From positions 482,967-546,966 of the forward strand of contig JANQRE010000004.1 in the NCBI GenBank assembly GCA_028284705.1: a DNA stretch of 64,000 nucleotides, given 5' to 3'. The position numbers and the translations under genes are program-made. The notes under the pieces are model-generated. The model worked only from the letters and a program-made list of their open reading frames with translations. It made no database searches and was not told where the DNA came from. Positions 45,894 to 55,294 of the stretch are shown here, in pieces; the first letter of the stretch is position 1, and each line of letters starts with the position of its first letter. The DNA is from Paracoccaceae bacterium (GTDB lineage: Bacteria; Pseudomonadota; Alphaproteobacteria; Rhodobacterales; Rhodobacteraceae).

Positions 45894-47468
45894 ATGACAC
45901 GTACCATGACGGTGGCCGCTGTGCTTTTGGCCACAACAAGCTTCGCGTCTGCCGAGACGCTCAACTGGGCGCGGGCAGGGGACTCGCTCACGCTCGATCC
46001 ACATGCGCAAAACGAAGGGCCCACATCCGCGCTCGCGCACCAGATCATGGAACCGCTGGTGATGCGCGACATGACCGGGGCCATTGTTCCGGCACTGGCG
46101 ACCGAGTGGAACCCCTCGGAAGAGAACCCCAATGTGTGGGTCTTTAAACTCCGCGAGGGTGTTTCGTTCCATGATGGAGCTGAGTTCGACAGTGAAGATG
46201 TCGTCTTCTCACTCAACCGCGCGATGACCGATGACAGTGACTACAAGGAGTTGCTCGCTTCGGTGAAAGAGGTCCGTGCGGCCGATAAATACACTGTCGA
46301 GATCGAGACCAATGGTCCGAACCCGATCATGCCCAACAACCTCACCAATATGTTCATGATGGACAAGGGCTGGGCTGAGGCGAACAACGCCGTGAAGGTG
46401 CAGGACTATGAAGGCGGTGAGGACACGTTTGCGGCGAAAAACGCAAATGGCACAGGGCCTTACGTTCTGGTGAGCCGGGAGCCTGACGTGAAGACCGTGC
46501 TGACGATCAACGAGAACTATTGGGGCAAGGACGAGTTCCCGATGGATGTGACCGAGATCGTCTACACGCCGATCCAGAACGCTGCGACCCGTGTGGCAGC
46601 ACTTCTGTCTGGTGAGGTCGATTTCATCCAGGACGTGCCGGTGCAGGACCTTGAGCGTGTCGCTGGCACCGATGGTCTCGATGTGCGCACGGCGCCGCAG
46701 AACCGGGTGATCTTTTTCGGCATGAATATGGGCGACGCCGATCTGGCCAATGACAATGTCGAGGGCAAGAACCCGCTGTCTGATGTGCGCGTACGCCGCG
46801 CGATGTCCATGGCGATCAACCGCGATGCGATCAAGAAAGTTGTGATGCGCGATCAGTCGGCGCCTGCGGGCATGATCTCTCCGCCTTTCGTGAACGGCTG
46901 GGATGAGGCGATGGATGCGTCCTCCACGACAGATATCGAGGGCGCAAAGGCGCTGATGGCTGAGGCCGGCTACGGCGATGGTTTCTCGATCCAGCTCGAC
47001 TGCCCGAATGACCGCTACATCAATGATGAAGCGATCTGTCAGGCCGCTGTCGGCATGCTGGCGCAGATTGGTGTGACGGTGAATCTCGATGCCAAACCGA
47101 AGGCGCAGCACTTCCCGTTGATCAACAATCTGGAGACCGATTTCTACATGCTGGGCTGGGGTGTTCCGACCTATGACTCGGAATATATCTTCAACTTCCT
47201 CGCCCATACGAAGGGCGACAAATACGGCTCCTGGAACGGAACCCGCTATTCTAACCCCGATCTGGATGCAAAAATCCAGGCGCTCGCGTCCGAGACCGAT
47301 CTGGAGAAGCGCAACGCCGATATCGCATCGATCTGGCAAGTGGTTCAGGAAGAACAGCTTTACATCCCGATCCACCACCAGGTGCTGAACTGGGGTATGA
47401 AGTCGAATATCGACACGATCGTTGCCCCTGACGACACCGCGAAGTTCAAGTATTTCAAACTGAACTGA
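45894..47468 (+). CDS. Peptide-type ABC substrate-binding protein (SBP family 5)
   Basis: Signal peptide MTRTMTVAAVLLATTSFASAE; TLDPHAQNEGPTSALAHQIMEPLVMRD...LREGVSFHDGAEFDSEDVVFSLNRA. Confidence 0.92.
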   Translation: MTRTMTVAAVLLATTSFASAETLNWARAGDSLTLDPHAQNEGPTSALAHQIMEPLVMRDMTGAIVPALATEWNPSEENPNVWVFKLREGVSFHDGAEFDSEDVVFSLNRAMTDDSDYKELLASVKEVRAADKYTVEIETNGPNPIMPNNLTNMFMMDKGWAEANNAVKVQDYEGGEDTFAAKNANGTGPYVLVSREPDVKTVLTINENYWGKDEFPMDVTEIVYTPIQNAATRVAALLSGEVDFIQDVPVQDLERVAGTDGLDVRTAPQNRVIFFGMNMGDADLANDNVEGKNPLSDVRVRRAMSMAINRDAIKKVVMRDQSAPAGMISPPFVNGWDEAMDASSTTDIEGAKALMAEAGYGDGFSIQLDCPNDRYINDEAICQAAVGMLAQIGVTVNLDAKPKAQHFPLINNLETDFYMLGWGVPTYDSEYIFNFLAHTKGDKYGSWNGTRYSNPDLDAKIQALASETDLEKRNADIASIWQVVQEEQLYIPIHHQVLNWGMKSNIDTIVAPDDTAKFKYFKLN

Positions 47469-47490
47469 GCGTTCACAGAGTAAGCTTCGG

Positions 47491-47517
47491 AAAGGCCCCT
47501 CATTGGGGCCTTTTTGG
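47491..47517. terminator. Intrinsic terminator between convergent genes
   Basis: AAAGGCCCC-TCATT-GGGGCCTTTTT. Confidence 0.88.
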
Positions 47518-47527
47518 TCTCAAGCCT

Positions 47528-48256
47528 TCAAAGGACGCGGGACAGGAATGCGCGTGTGCGCTCCTCGCGCGGATTGGCCAGAACGTCCTGCGGTGCGCCT
47601 TCCTCCAGAATGCGCCCGGCCTCAAGAAAACACACCTTATCAGCGGCTTCGCGGGCGAACTGCATCTCGTGGGTGGCGAGGATCATGGTCATGCCTTGCG
47701 CTTTCAGCGCGCGCAGAACATCCAGCACTTCGCCGACCAGTTCGGGGTCGAGCGCGGAGGTGATCTCGTCAAACAGCATGATTTCGGGACGCATCGCGAG
47801 GGCGCGCACGATGGCGACGCGCTGCTGCTGACCGCCGGACAGCTGGTCCGGGTAGTGCTGCATGCGGTCGGCGAGGCCGAATTTCTCGAACAGGGCTGCG
47901 ATTTCAGGGTGCAGGTCCTCGCGGGTCCTGTTCTTGATGCGGCGTGGGGCGAGCATGACATTCTCCTCCGCCGTCATATGCGGGAAGAGGTTGTAACTCT
48001 GAAACACCATGCCGATGCGCTGACGGATCGGTTGCGGGTCCAGCTCAGGGTCGGCGATGTCTGCCCCGTCGAGGAAAATCTCGCCATCGTCGAGCGGGTC
48101 GAGCAGATTGATGGTTCTCAGAAGCGTGGATTTGCCAGAACCAGACGCGCCGATTAGACAAACCATTTCGCCATCCTCGACGGTCAGGTCGATGCCGTTC
48201 AGCACGGCGTTCGCACCAAAACTCTTGCGGATGTTCTGCAGGACCAGTTTCGGCAT
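47528..48256 (-). CDS. Polar amino-acid ABC transporter ATP-binding protein (GlnQ-like)
   Basis: [89 protein letters not shown]. Confidence 0.93.
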   Translation of the reverse strand: MPKLVLQNIRKSFGANAVLNGIDLTVEDGEMVCLIGASGSGKSTLLRTINLLDPLDDGEIFLDGADIADPELDPQPIRQRIGMVFQSYNLFPHMTAEENVMLAPRRIKNRTREDLHPEIAALFEKFGLADRMQHYPDQLSGGQQQRVAIVRALAMRPEIMLFDEITSALDPELVGEVLDVLRALKAQGMTMILATHEMQFAREAADKVCFLEAGRILEEGAPQDVLANPREERTRAFLSRVL

Positions 48257-49098
48257 CAGGAGCGCTGCCGATTCTGCTTGGCGATCAGGTGATCAGCAAA
48301 GCGTGTCGCGGGGATCGTGATCGCCAAAAAGATAACGGCGGCAACGACATAGGGCGTGAAGTTCGCAAGGAGTGATTTGAACACGCCCGCCTGGCGGAAG
48401 ATTTCGACCGGGCCGATGAAACTCAAAAGCGCCACGTCCTTTTGCAAGGCGATCAGCATATTCATATTCGCGGGCACGACGCGGCGGATGGCCTGCGGTA
48501 GAACTACATAACGCATCGTGTCGGCGTTGGAGAGGCCGAGAGACAGCGCGGCGTTGCGCTGGCTTTGGTGGATCGACTCGATGCCAGACCGGTAGATCTC
48601 CGCGACATAGGCAGAATAGGTCAGGATCAGCGCGAGAGAGCCCCAGATATAGGGCGAATTCCATGGGCGCGGCAGGCCGAGGCCAGGGATGCCGAAGCCG
48701 ATGAGATAGACCACAAGGATCACCGGCACGCCGCGGAAAATGTCGGTGTAGAGCATCGCGAAGAGGCGCAGCGGGTAGAGCGCGGGAGAGCGCACATCGC
48801 GACAGATCGCGATCACCAGCGCCCAGATCGCGATGAGCGGCGCGCACCAGGCGAAGATGGCGACGTCGAGCAGGAAGGCCTCGAGCAGTGTTGGAAAGGT
48901 CTGCCGGAACACCTCCCAATCGAAGAAACTGGCCTTCACGCGCTCCCATCCCGGCGCAAGCGGAACCAGTAGGATCAGTGCCAGAAGCACCGCCACCGTC
49001 GAAGAGCCCGCCACAAGGAGAGAGCGCCGCTGAACGCGACGCTCATGGAGCTGGCGGCGGGTCAGCCCGCTTGCGGTTTGGGACGTGTTATCAGCCAC
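48256..49098 (-). CDS. Polar amino-acid ABC transporter permease
   Basis: RLFAMLYTDIFRGVPVILVVYLIGFG; AYVAEIYRSGIESIHQSQRNAALSLGLSNADTMRYVVLPQAIRRVVPANMNMLIALQKD. Confidence 0.93.
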   Translation of the reverse strand: MADNTSQTASGLTRRQLHERRVQRRSLLVAGSSTVAVLLALILLVPLAPGWERVKASFFDWEVFRQTFPTLLEAFLLDVAIFAWCAPLIAIWALVIAICRDVRSPALYPLRLFAMLYTDIFRGVPVILVVYLIGFGIPGLGLPRPWNSPYIWGSLALILTYSAYVAEIYRSGIESIHQSQRNAALSLGLSNADTMRYVVLPQAIRRVVPANMNMLIALQKDVALLSFIGPVEIFRQAGVFKSLLANFTPYVVAAVIFLAITIPATRFADHLIAKQNRQRS

Positions 49099-49920
49099 TT
49101 ACTCGATAACCGGAACGCCCGTCGCCTCGTAGAGCCAGGTGGCCTCGATCTTCGCCAACTCCCCCGACGCCCGCAGCGCTTCGATGGCCTCATCGACGCA
49201 GGCTTTCAGCGGGTTGCCTTCCTCCATCAGCATGCCGAACTGGTCGGGGTTCTGGGAGCGCTCGGCAGGGAATTGGCCGAGGATCACGCCATCCTCCAGC
49301 GTGACAGCAGCAAGGTAAAGCGCCGTGGGCAAATCGAACATGGCGGCATCGATCTGATTGGCCTTCATCGCCTCGATCACATCCACATTGTCATTATAGA
49401 GCAGCGGATCGCTGTCCGGCCCGATCAGCCCGGTCAGCATCGGTACCGCGGTGGTGTTGGCATCGGCGCCCCATTTCAGACCTTTCAGCGAGGCGACCGT
49501 GGCGTTGGCGCCATTATCCACAACGGGTTGACGGGTCAGCACCGCCATGGCGGAGGAATAGTAGGGGGCAGAGAAATCGACGACCTTGTCGCGATCCTCG
49601 GTGATCGAGAATTGCTGCAGGTTCACGTCGAAATTCTTGGCGCCAGGTTGGATGGATTCGTCAAATCCGGCGCGAACCCAGACGACATTTTCCCCTTCAA
49701 ACCCCATTTCGGCGGCCACGGCCTTGGCAACGGCTGCCTCGAAACCTTCGCCCTTCTCCGGCGCGTCATCGATGACCCAAGGGTAATAAGCCGGGTTGCC
49801 GGTCGCGAAGGTCAATTTGCCCTCAGTCAGAGTTTTGCCGGCGGCGCAATGGCCATCGGCATAGGTGGTGGTCGCGAAGGCCATGAGGGCAGCGGACGCA
49901 AAAAACATGCGGATCGTCAT
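49099..49920 (-). CDS. Polar amino-acid ABC transporter substrate-binding protein
   Basis: Signal peptide plus SBP family 3 features: GKLTFATGNPAYYPWVIDDAPEKGEGFEAAVAKAVAAEMGF (as encoded), FSITEDRDKVVDFSAPYY. Confidence 0.9.
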   Translation of the reverse strand: MTIRMFFASAALMAFATTTYADGHCAAGKTLTEGKLTFATGNPAYYPWVIDDAPEKGEGFEAAVAKAVAAEMGFEGENVVWVRAGFDESIQPGAKNFDVNLQQFSITEDRDKVVDFSAPYYSSAMAVLTRQPVVDNGANATVASLKGLKWGADANTTAVPMLTGLIGPDSDPLLYNDNVDVIEAMKANQIDAAMFDLPTALYLAAVTLEDGVILGQFPAERSQNPDQFGMLMEEGNPLKACVDEAIEALRASGELAKIEATWLYEATGVPVIE

Positions 49921-50014
49921 GGGATGTCTCCTTATCAGGCAGGCAGAAATTCTGGTGACAGAAGACCGCGATCCGGCAAGAGTGGCAAGAGGCGTGATTG
50001 TGGGGACCCGTGCG

Positions 50015-51295
50015 ATGCGGAATGACGGCTATGGAAATCCGATGAGTACCGGCTCGGATGCGGCGCGCGATGCCTATGTGGAGGGCGTTGACCATATTCT
50101 GGCCGCAACCCACGGGGCGAAGGAGGCGTTCGAGCGGGCAATTGAAGCCGATCCAGGGTTTGCATTGGCGCATACCGGACTGGCCCGAGCGCAGATGTAT
50201 GCTGCGGATATGGGCGGAGCGCGGGTTTCGGTAGACCGGGCGTTGCAAGTAAGCGGCCTGACCGCGCGCGAAGAACAGCATATCGCAATCTTTGACCTGA
50301 TGCTGAGCGGCAAACCGGCGGAAGCCCGCAAAGCGGTCTGGGAGCATGTGAAGGAATATCCGCGCGACGCCATGGCCGCCCAACTCAACACCAATGTCTT
50401 CGGTTTGATCGGCTTTTCCGGCTTGCCGGGGCGAGAGGCGGAACTGCTGGCTTATACATCCTTTCTGAGCCCGCATTATTGCGAGGATTGGTGGATGACG
50501 AGCATGCATTCACTCTCACTCTGCGAAACCGGGCAACCTGCGCCCGCGCTTGAGTTGATGGAGAGATCGCTCGCACTGAACCCGCGCAACGCCAATGCCT
50601 CGCATTTCAAGGCGCATGAGCTTTATGAGCTTGGCGAAGCGGAGACCGGTTTGGCATATTTGCGGGACTGGATGGTCGACTATGATCGCCGTTCGATCCT
50701 GCATGGCCACAATTCCTGGCACACTGCGCTCTGGGAACTTCAGCTTGGACAGATCGACGCCATGTGGGAGACGGTGGACGATGCGATTGCTCCGGGATGC
50801 TCGGAAAGCCTGCCGATCAATGTGTTGACCGACACCGCCGCGCTCTATTGGCGGGCCGAGTTGCTGGGCGTTGACGTCGCACCGGAAAGATGGGCCGCCG
50901 TCAGCGCCTACGCGGCAGAGCATTTTCCAAAGGCGGGCCAGAGTTTCGCCGATATGCACGCAGCCCTGGCCCATGCCATGGCCGGTGACGGCGCACGGCT
51001 TGCGACGCTGGCGGAGACCACGAACGGATATGCGGGCGATCTTGTCGCGCCAGTCTCAAAAGTTTGGAAGGCGGTCGCAGCCGGAGACTGGTCAAGCGCC
51101 CTGGATGACCTCACGCCGCTGATGGCCGACCACGCGCGCATCGGCGGCAGCCGCGCGCAGCGGGACCTGTTAGAGCTGACTTATGTGAATATTTTGCTGA
51201 AGCTCGGAAAAAGCAGCGAGGCGCACCGGTTCCTGCGGACCCGGCGCCCGGTCTTTGCCGATGATGTGCCGGTGGCAGGTCTTCAAGCGGCCTGA
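50015..51295 (+). CDS. Tetratricopeptide-repeat protein
   Basis: Repeats such as AKEAFERAIEADPGFALAHTGLARAQMYAADMGGARVSVDRAL and ALELMERSLALNPRNANASHFKAHELYELGE. Start uncertain (50015 or 50042). Confidence 0.78.
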   Translation: MRNDGYGNPMSTGSDAARDAYVEGVDHILAATHGAKEAFERAIEADPGFALAHTGLARAQMYAADMGGARVSVDRALQVSGLTAREEQHIAIFDLMLSGKPAEARKAVWEHVKEYPRDAMAAQLNTNVFGLIGFSGLPGREAELLAYTSFLSPHYCEDWWMTSMHSLSLCETGQPAPALELMERSLALNPRNANASHFKAHELYELGEAETGLAYLRDWMVDYDRRSILHGHNSWHTALWELQLGQIDAMWETVDDAIAPGCSESLPINVLTDTAALYWRAELLGVDVAPERWAAVSAYAAEHFPKAGQSFADMHAALAHAMAGDGARLATLAETTNGYAGDLVAPVSKVWKAVAAGDWSSALDDLTPLMADHARIGGSRAQRDLLELTYVNILLKLGKSSEAHRFLRTRRPVFADDVPVAGLQAA

Positions 51296-51398
51296 ATGAG
51301 GCAACTTTGGCCCGTATGTGCTCCGTCTGATCCACATGCACGAACCCGCATCGCCGTGACCTCACGCCGATTTGATGTGACGTCCTGCCACACTAGGT

Positions 51399-51412
51399 TC
51401 ACGCTTACGTGA
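51399..51412. promoter_or_regulatory. Inverted repeat TCACG-CTTA-CGTGA upstream of SBP gene
   Basis: Perfect 5-4-5 dyad in the gap before 51459. Confidence 0.25.
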
Positions 51413-51458
51413 GTGGGGCGCTGCCGCCCTCTCGGACCCAAAGATAAGGACTTCCCAA

Positions 51459-53024
51459 ATGTTGAGACTGACAACCGCCTCAGCCCTCGCGCTGGCCATG
51501 GCTATGCCGGTGGCTGCTGAGACCTTCCGCTTCGCGGGCACAACCGACCCGCAAACCATGGACCCCCATGCGGTGAACTCCGCGCCGGTTCTGGGCTTTC
51601 TCAACAATGTCTATGAGGGTCTCGTGCGCCGCGGCAAGGATATGGCGATCGAGCCTGCGCTTGCGACCTCTTGGGAACCCATTGGCGAAGGCCAAGGTTG
51701 GCGCTTCACCCTCCGCGAGGGGGTGAAATTCCAGGGCGGTCAGGATTTCAACGCCGATGACGTGATCTTCTCCTATGAGCGCGCCTCGTCCGAGCAGGCC
51801 GATACCGCCAGCTGGTTCGCGCCCGTCGCCTCGATGGTGAAGGTCGATGATTTCACCGTCGACGTACTGACCAACGCGCCGAACCCGATCTTCCCGGACA
51901 GCATTGCCAACTGGATGATCATGGATTCCGGTTGGGCAGGGGAGAACGGTGCCGAGCGTCCCGCCAAGGACGCTGAAAACCATGCCACGCTGAATGCCAA
52001 CGGCACTGGTGCGTTTCAGGTCGTGGAGCGCCAGCCGGGACTGAAGACCGTGCTCGAACCCCATGCCGGTTGGTGGGGCGAGGCGGAGCACAACATCACC
52101 CGCGCTGAGTTCACCCCGATCCAGAACCCGGCCACGGCCGTTGCCGCGCTGCTGTCGGGCGATATCGACATGATCAACCCGGTGCCGATCCAGGACGCCG
52201 CGCGTCTTGATGGAAACGACAGTGTCAAAGTGATCCGCGGCATCGAAGCGCGCGTGATCATGTTGGGCTTTGGTCACGAAGCGGATACGCTGAAATACGG
52301 CGCCAATGCAGGCGATACGAACCCGTTTAAGGATGTGAAAGTGCGGGAGGCCGTCGCAAAAGCGATCAACGTGCCCGCGATCCTGCAAACGATCATGCGT
52401 GGCTCTGCTGAGCCCGCCTCGCAGCTCGTCAGCCCCGCGATGCGCGGCTTCTCTAGTGCCAATGCGGAGCGTCCGGCCTTTGATGTCGAGGGCGCGAAAG
52501 CGCTGCTCGCCGAGGCAGGCTATGCCGATGGCTTCGGCTTCGGTCTGAAATGCCCCAATGACCGCTATCTCAATGACGAGGCGGTCTGTCAGGCGGTCAC
52601 CGGCATGCTCGCCCAGATCGGCCTTAGCGCGGAGCTTGATGCGATGCCGGTTGCGAATTACTGGCCGGAGTTGCGCGAAGACAATTACGACATGTATCTC
52701 CTCGGCTGGTCGCCCGGCACCTTTGACCATGAGCACCCGGTACGGTTCCTCGTGACGACACCGAACACGGAGAAGAAACTCGGGTCGTGGAATTTCGGCG
52801 GCTACTCAAACGCCCGCGTCGATGAGCTTCTGCCGATGATCCAGTCGGAGATTGATGACGGCAAACGTCAGGCGATGATTGATGAGGTGACGGCGATCTA
52901 TCAGGGCGATCACACCTATATCCCGATGTATGTGCAACCTCTTGTCTGGGGCACAGGAGCGAATATCGAGCTGACCCAGCGGCCCGACAATTTCTTCATC
53001 CTGCGCTGGGTGACGGTGAACTGA
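51459..53024 (+). CDS. Peptide-type ABC substrate-binding protein (SBP family 5)
   Basis: Signal peptide MLRLTTASALALAMAMPVAAE; TMDPHAVNSAPVLGFLNNVYEGLVRRG...LREGVKFQGGQDFNADDVIFSYERA. Paralogue of 45894..47468. Confidence 0.92.
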   Translation: MLRLTTASALALAMAMPVAAETFRFAGTTDPQTMDPHAVNSAPVLGFLNNVYEGLVRRGKDMAIEPALATSWEPIGEGQGWRFTLREGVKFQGGQDFNADDVIFSYERASSEQADTASWFAPVASMVKVDDFTVDVLTNAPNPIFPDSIANWMIMDSGWAGENGAERPAKDAENHATLNANGTGAFQVVERQPGLKTVLEPHAGWWGEAEHNITRAEFTPIQNPATAVAALLSGDIDMINPVPIQDAARLDGNDSVKVIRGIEARVIMLGFGHEADTLKYGANAGDTNPFKDVKVREAVAKAINVPAILQTIMRGSAEPASQLVSPAMRGFSSANAERPAFDVEGAKALLAEAGYADGFGFGLKCPNDRYLNDEAVCQAVTGMLAQIGLSAELDAMPVANYWPELREDNYDMYLLGWSPGTFDHEHPVRFLVTTPNTEKKLGSWNFGGYSNARVDELLPMIQSEIDDGKRQAMIDEVTAIYQGDHTYIPMYVQPLVWGTGANIELTQRPDNFFILRWVTVN

Positions 53025-53030
53025 TTTCGA

Positions 53031-53117
53031 ATTGCGCTAAAGCGCAATCCGACCAGTCGGGGGAGGGCCAGCCCTCCCCCGAACCCCCTCCCGAAGTATT
53101 TTTGAAACATGGGAAGA
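53031..53117. repeat. Dispersed bipartite hairpin element, copy 1
   Basis: ATTGCGCT-AA-AGCGCAAT then CCGACC, then GGGGGAGGGC-CA-GCCCTCCCCC and tail CCCGAAGTATTTTTGAAACATGGGAAGA. Same architecture as copy 2. Confidence 0.7.
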
Positions 53118-53156
53118 GGCGAGGCGGTTCCGGCTCAGGGAGCGATGAGTGGTGCG

Positions 53157-53999
53157 TCAAACCTCTTTTTGGAAGAGCGTGTAAATCCCAGTTCGCAAGT
53201 CGCTGGTCTGGGATGTCGTTCTGGTGATCAAGACCAGGTCGCGGCTCAAACCGCCCGGCTCGGCGGTCTTGATGACATCTGGCACCGCGAAACGTTCGAT
53301 ATCGGGCGCGGGCAGAAGCGTGAACCCGATGCCGCGATTGACGCATTCCATGATCGCCTCAACGCTGTCGAGAGTGATGGTCCGGCTGGCGCGCCCGCCA
53401 ACATGGTTCGCGATCAGCTTGCCGATCCCGGATTTCGGCAGAAAATGAAGGAAGGGTAGCGTCGCGAACAGAACCTCCAGATTGCCGGGATGGCACGAGG
53501 CATAGGAAAGCGCTTCATGCCGCAGCACATCCATCTGTAATCCGCGCTGGTCCGAGGACGCGGTGATCACAGCCGCATCCAGATCGCCGCTCAAAACGCG
53601 GTCCTCAAGCGCGTCTGACAAATCCGTTGCAATCTCGAAACTCGCCTGCGGTGCATCCCGTTCCGCCGCCATCAGAAAATCCGGTAAAAGCCTTACGCTG
53701 GCGGTTGGCACAAACCCCATCCGGTAAATCCCGCTCAAGCCCGTCCGGCTCTGGCTTGTGGCCAAGAGCGCGCTTTCAGCTTTCAGAACGGCTTCGGCAT
53801 GGTCGCAGATCCGCCGCCCGTCCGGCGTGAGCTTTGGTGGGCGGTGAGCGCGATCAAACAACGTGACGCCCAGATCGCCCTCCAAGGACTTCATCTGCAT
53901 CGAGACTGCAGAAAGCGTCATGTTCAACCGCTCCGCCGCTGCCGCGAAGGAGCCGATACGTGCAATCTCGACCAATGTTCTCAGGGCTCGTGTTTGCAT
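53157..53999 (-). CDS. LysR-family transcriptional regulator
   Basis: MQTRALRTLVEIARIGSFAAAAERLNMTLSAVSMQMKSLEGDLGVTLFDRAHRPPKLTPDGRRICDHAE. Start moved to 53999. Confidence 0.9.
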   Translation of the reverse strand: MQTRALRTLVEIARIGSFAAAAERLNMTLSAVSMQMKSLEGDLGVTLFDRAHRPPKLTPDGRRICDHAEAVLKAESALLATSQSRTGLSGIYRMGFVPTASVRLLPDFLMAAERDAPQASFEIATDLSDALEDRVLSGDLDAAVITASSDQRGLQMDVLRHEALSYASCHPGNLEVLFATLPFLHFLPKSGIGKLIANHVGGRASRTITLDSVEAIMECVNRGIGFTLLPAPDIERFAVPDVIKTAEPGGLSRDLVLITRTTSQTSDLRTGIYTLFQKEV

Positions 54000-54002
54000 A
54001 AA

Positions 54003-54017
54003 TTCAGAATAACTGAA
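54003..54017. promoter_or_regulatory. Candidate LysR binding site with T-N11-A core
   Basis: TTCAG-AATAA-CTGAA perfect dyad between divergent lysR-like and acyl-CoA dehydrogenase genes. Confidence 0.45.
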
Positions 54018-54096
54018 GTTAAAATAGAAATTAAGTCGTTTTTCATGAACTCGATCGAAGGATATGCTGCGGTCAAGACCTTTGAGGGACATCGCC

Positions 54097-55293
54097 ATGA
54101 GAAAACATCTCGCCGAGGCCAAACGTCTCGCGCCGCAATTCGCCGAGCGCGCCGCCCATTGGGACAAGACCCGGACCTATCCTTGGGAGAACGTCCAGGC
54201 GCTGACCGAGGCCGGGCTGATGGGCATGACGATCCCCAAGGCCCTGGGCGGGCAGGGGGCATCTTTGCTTAACGTCGTTGAAATCGTTGAGGAAATCGCC
54301 AAGGCCTGCACCTTGACGGCGCGGATCGTTGTCGAGGGCAATCTGGGCGCGATTGGCACCATCATGGCTTACGGCACCGAGGCGCAAAAGGCGGTGGCGG
54401 CGGAGCTGGTGCTGGCAGGCGATAAACCCGCGATCTGTATCTCCGAGCCCGAGGCGGGTAGTGCCGCGACCCAGATGCAGACGACTGCGCGGCGTGTCGG
54501 CGACCGCTTTCTTATCAACGGTACCAAGCATTGGATCACCGGCGGTGGTGTCTCTCGCCTGTATCTCATCTTCGCGCAAGTCATTGACCAAAATGGAAAT
54601 AGTGAGGGGATCGGCGGGTTCCTGGTTACCTGCGACCCGGCGCAGAACGACTACCCACAGGGCTTCCAGGTCGTTGGGCGCGAACACACCATGGGCCTCT
54701 GCGGCATGCCCGAAGCGACGCTGAACTTCACCGATCTTGAGGTCCCGGCGGAGATGATGCTGACCCCGCCCTCGGGGCTGGCGCATGGCTTCGCCGATCT
54801 GATAGCTGCCTACAATGCGCAGCGGGTCGGGGCGGCGGCGATTGCCATGGGCGTTGCTGCGGGCGCGACAGAACGCGCCACGGCGTACCTCAAGACCCGC
54901 CACCAGTTCGGTCGCCCGATTGCGGAGTTCCAGGGCCTGCAATGGATGCTGGCGGATATGGATGCAGGCGTCACCGCGTCGCGGCTGATGATCCACGATG
55001 CAGCGCGCTCTGCCGATCCGTTTCCGGATAGGACGAAGTCCGCGCGGGCGAAGCTCTTTGCCTCGGAAACGGCAATCAAGGTTGTGAACGACGCCCTGCA
55101 ACTCTTTGGTGCGCGGGGATATTCCGACCGCGAGCCTTTGGAGCGGATGTATCGTGATGTGCGCATGTTCACCATTGGTGGCGGCTCGGCGCAAATCCTG
55201 CGCACGCAGCTGGCCGGGCACCTTTTGCAGATGAAAACACCGCAGACGCGCGGCGGCTATCTGCCTGATCCGCTACGCCTCGCTGCGGAATAA
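54097..55293 (+). CDS. Acyl-CoA dehydrogenase family protein
   Basis: GLMGMTIPKALGGQGASLLNVVEIVEEIAKACTLTARIV; ICISEPEAGSAATQMQTTARR; KHWITGGG; FGRPIAEFQGLQWMLADM; LQLFGARGYSDREPLERMYRDVRMFTIGGGSAQILR. Confidence 0.93.
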   Translation: MRKHLAEAKRLAPQFAERAAHWDKTRTYPWENVQALTEAGLMGMTIPKALGGQGASLLNVVEIVEEIAKACTLTARIVVEGNLGAIGTIMAYGTEAQKAVAAELVLAGDKPAICISEPEAGSAATQMQTTARRVGDRFLINGTKHWITGGGVSRLYLIFAQVIDQNGNSEGIGGFLVTCDPAQNDYPQGFQVVGREHTMGLCGMPEATLNFTDLEVPAEMMLTPPSGLAHGFADLIAAYNAQRVGAAAIAMGVAAGATERATAYLKTRHQFGRPIAEFQGLQWMLADMDAGVTASRLMIHDAARSADPFPDRTKSARAKLFASETAIKVVNDALQLFGARGYSDREPLERMYRDVRMFTIGGGSAQILRTQLAGHLLQMKTPQTRGGYLPDPLRLAAE

Positions 55294-55294
55294 T

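Noticed and set aside
46209-47378. 389-aa minus-strand ORF
   Set aside because: Shadow ORF antisense to a solid family-5 binding-protein gene; His/Arg-rich composition.
49045-50025. 326-aa plus-strand ORF
   Set aside because: Antisense to the amino-acid binding-protein gene 49099..49920, which has a clear signal peptide and SBP motifs.
51480-52736. 418-aa minus-strand ORF
   Set aside because: Shadow ORF antisense to the paralogous binding-protein gene 51459..53024.
54073-55221. 382-aa minus-strand ORF
   Set aside because: Antisense to the acyl-CoA dehydrogenase gene; Arg/Gly-rich, no recognisable domain.
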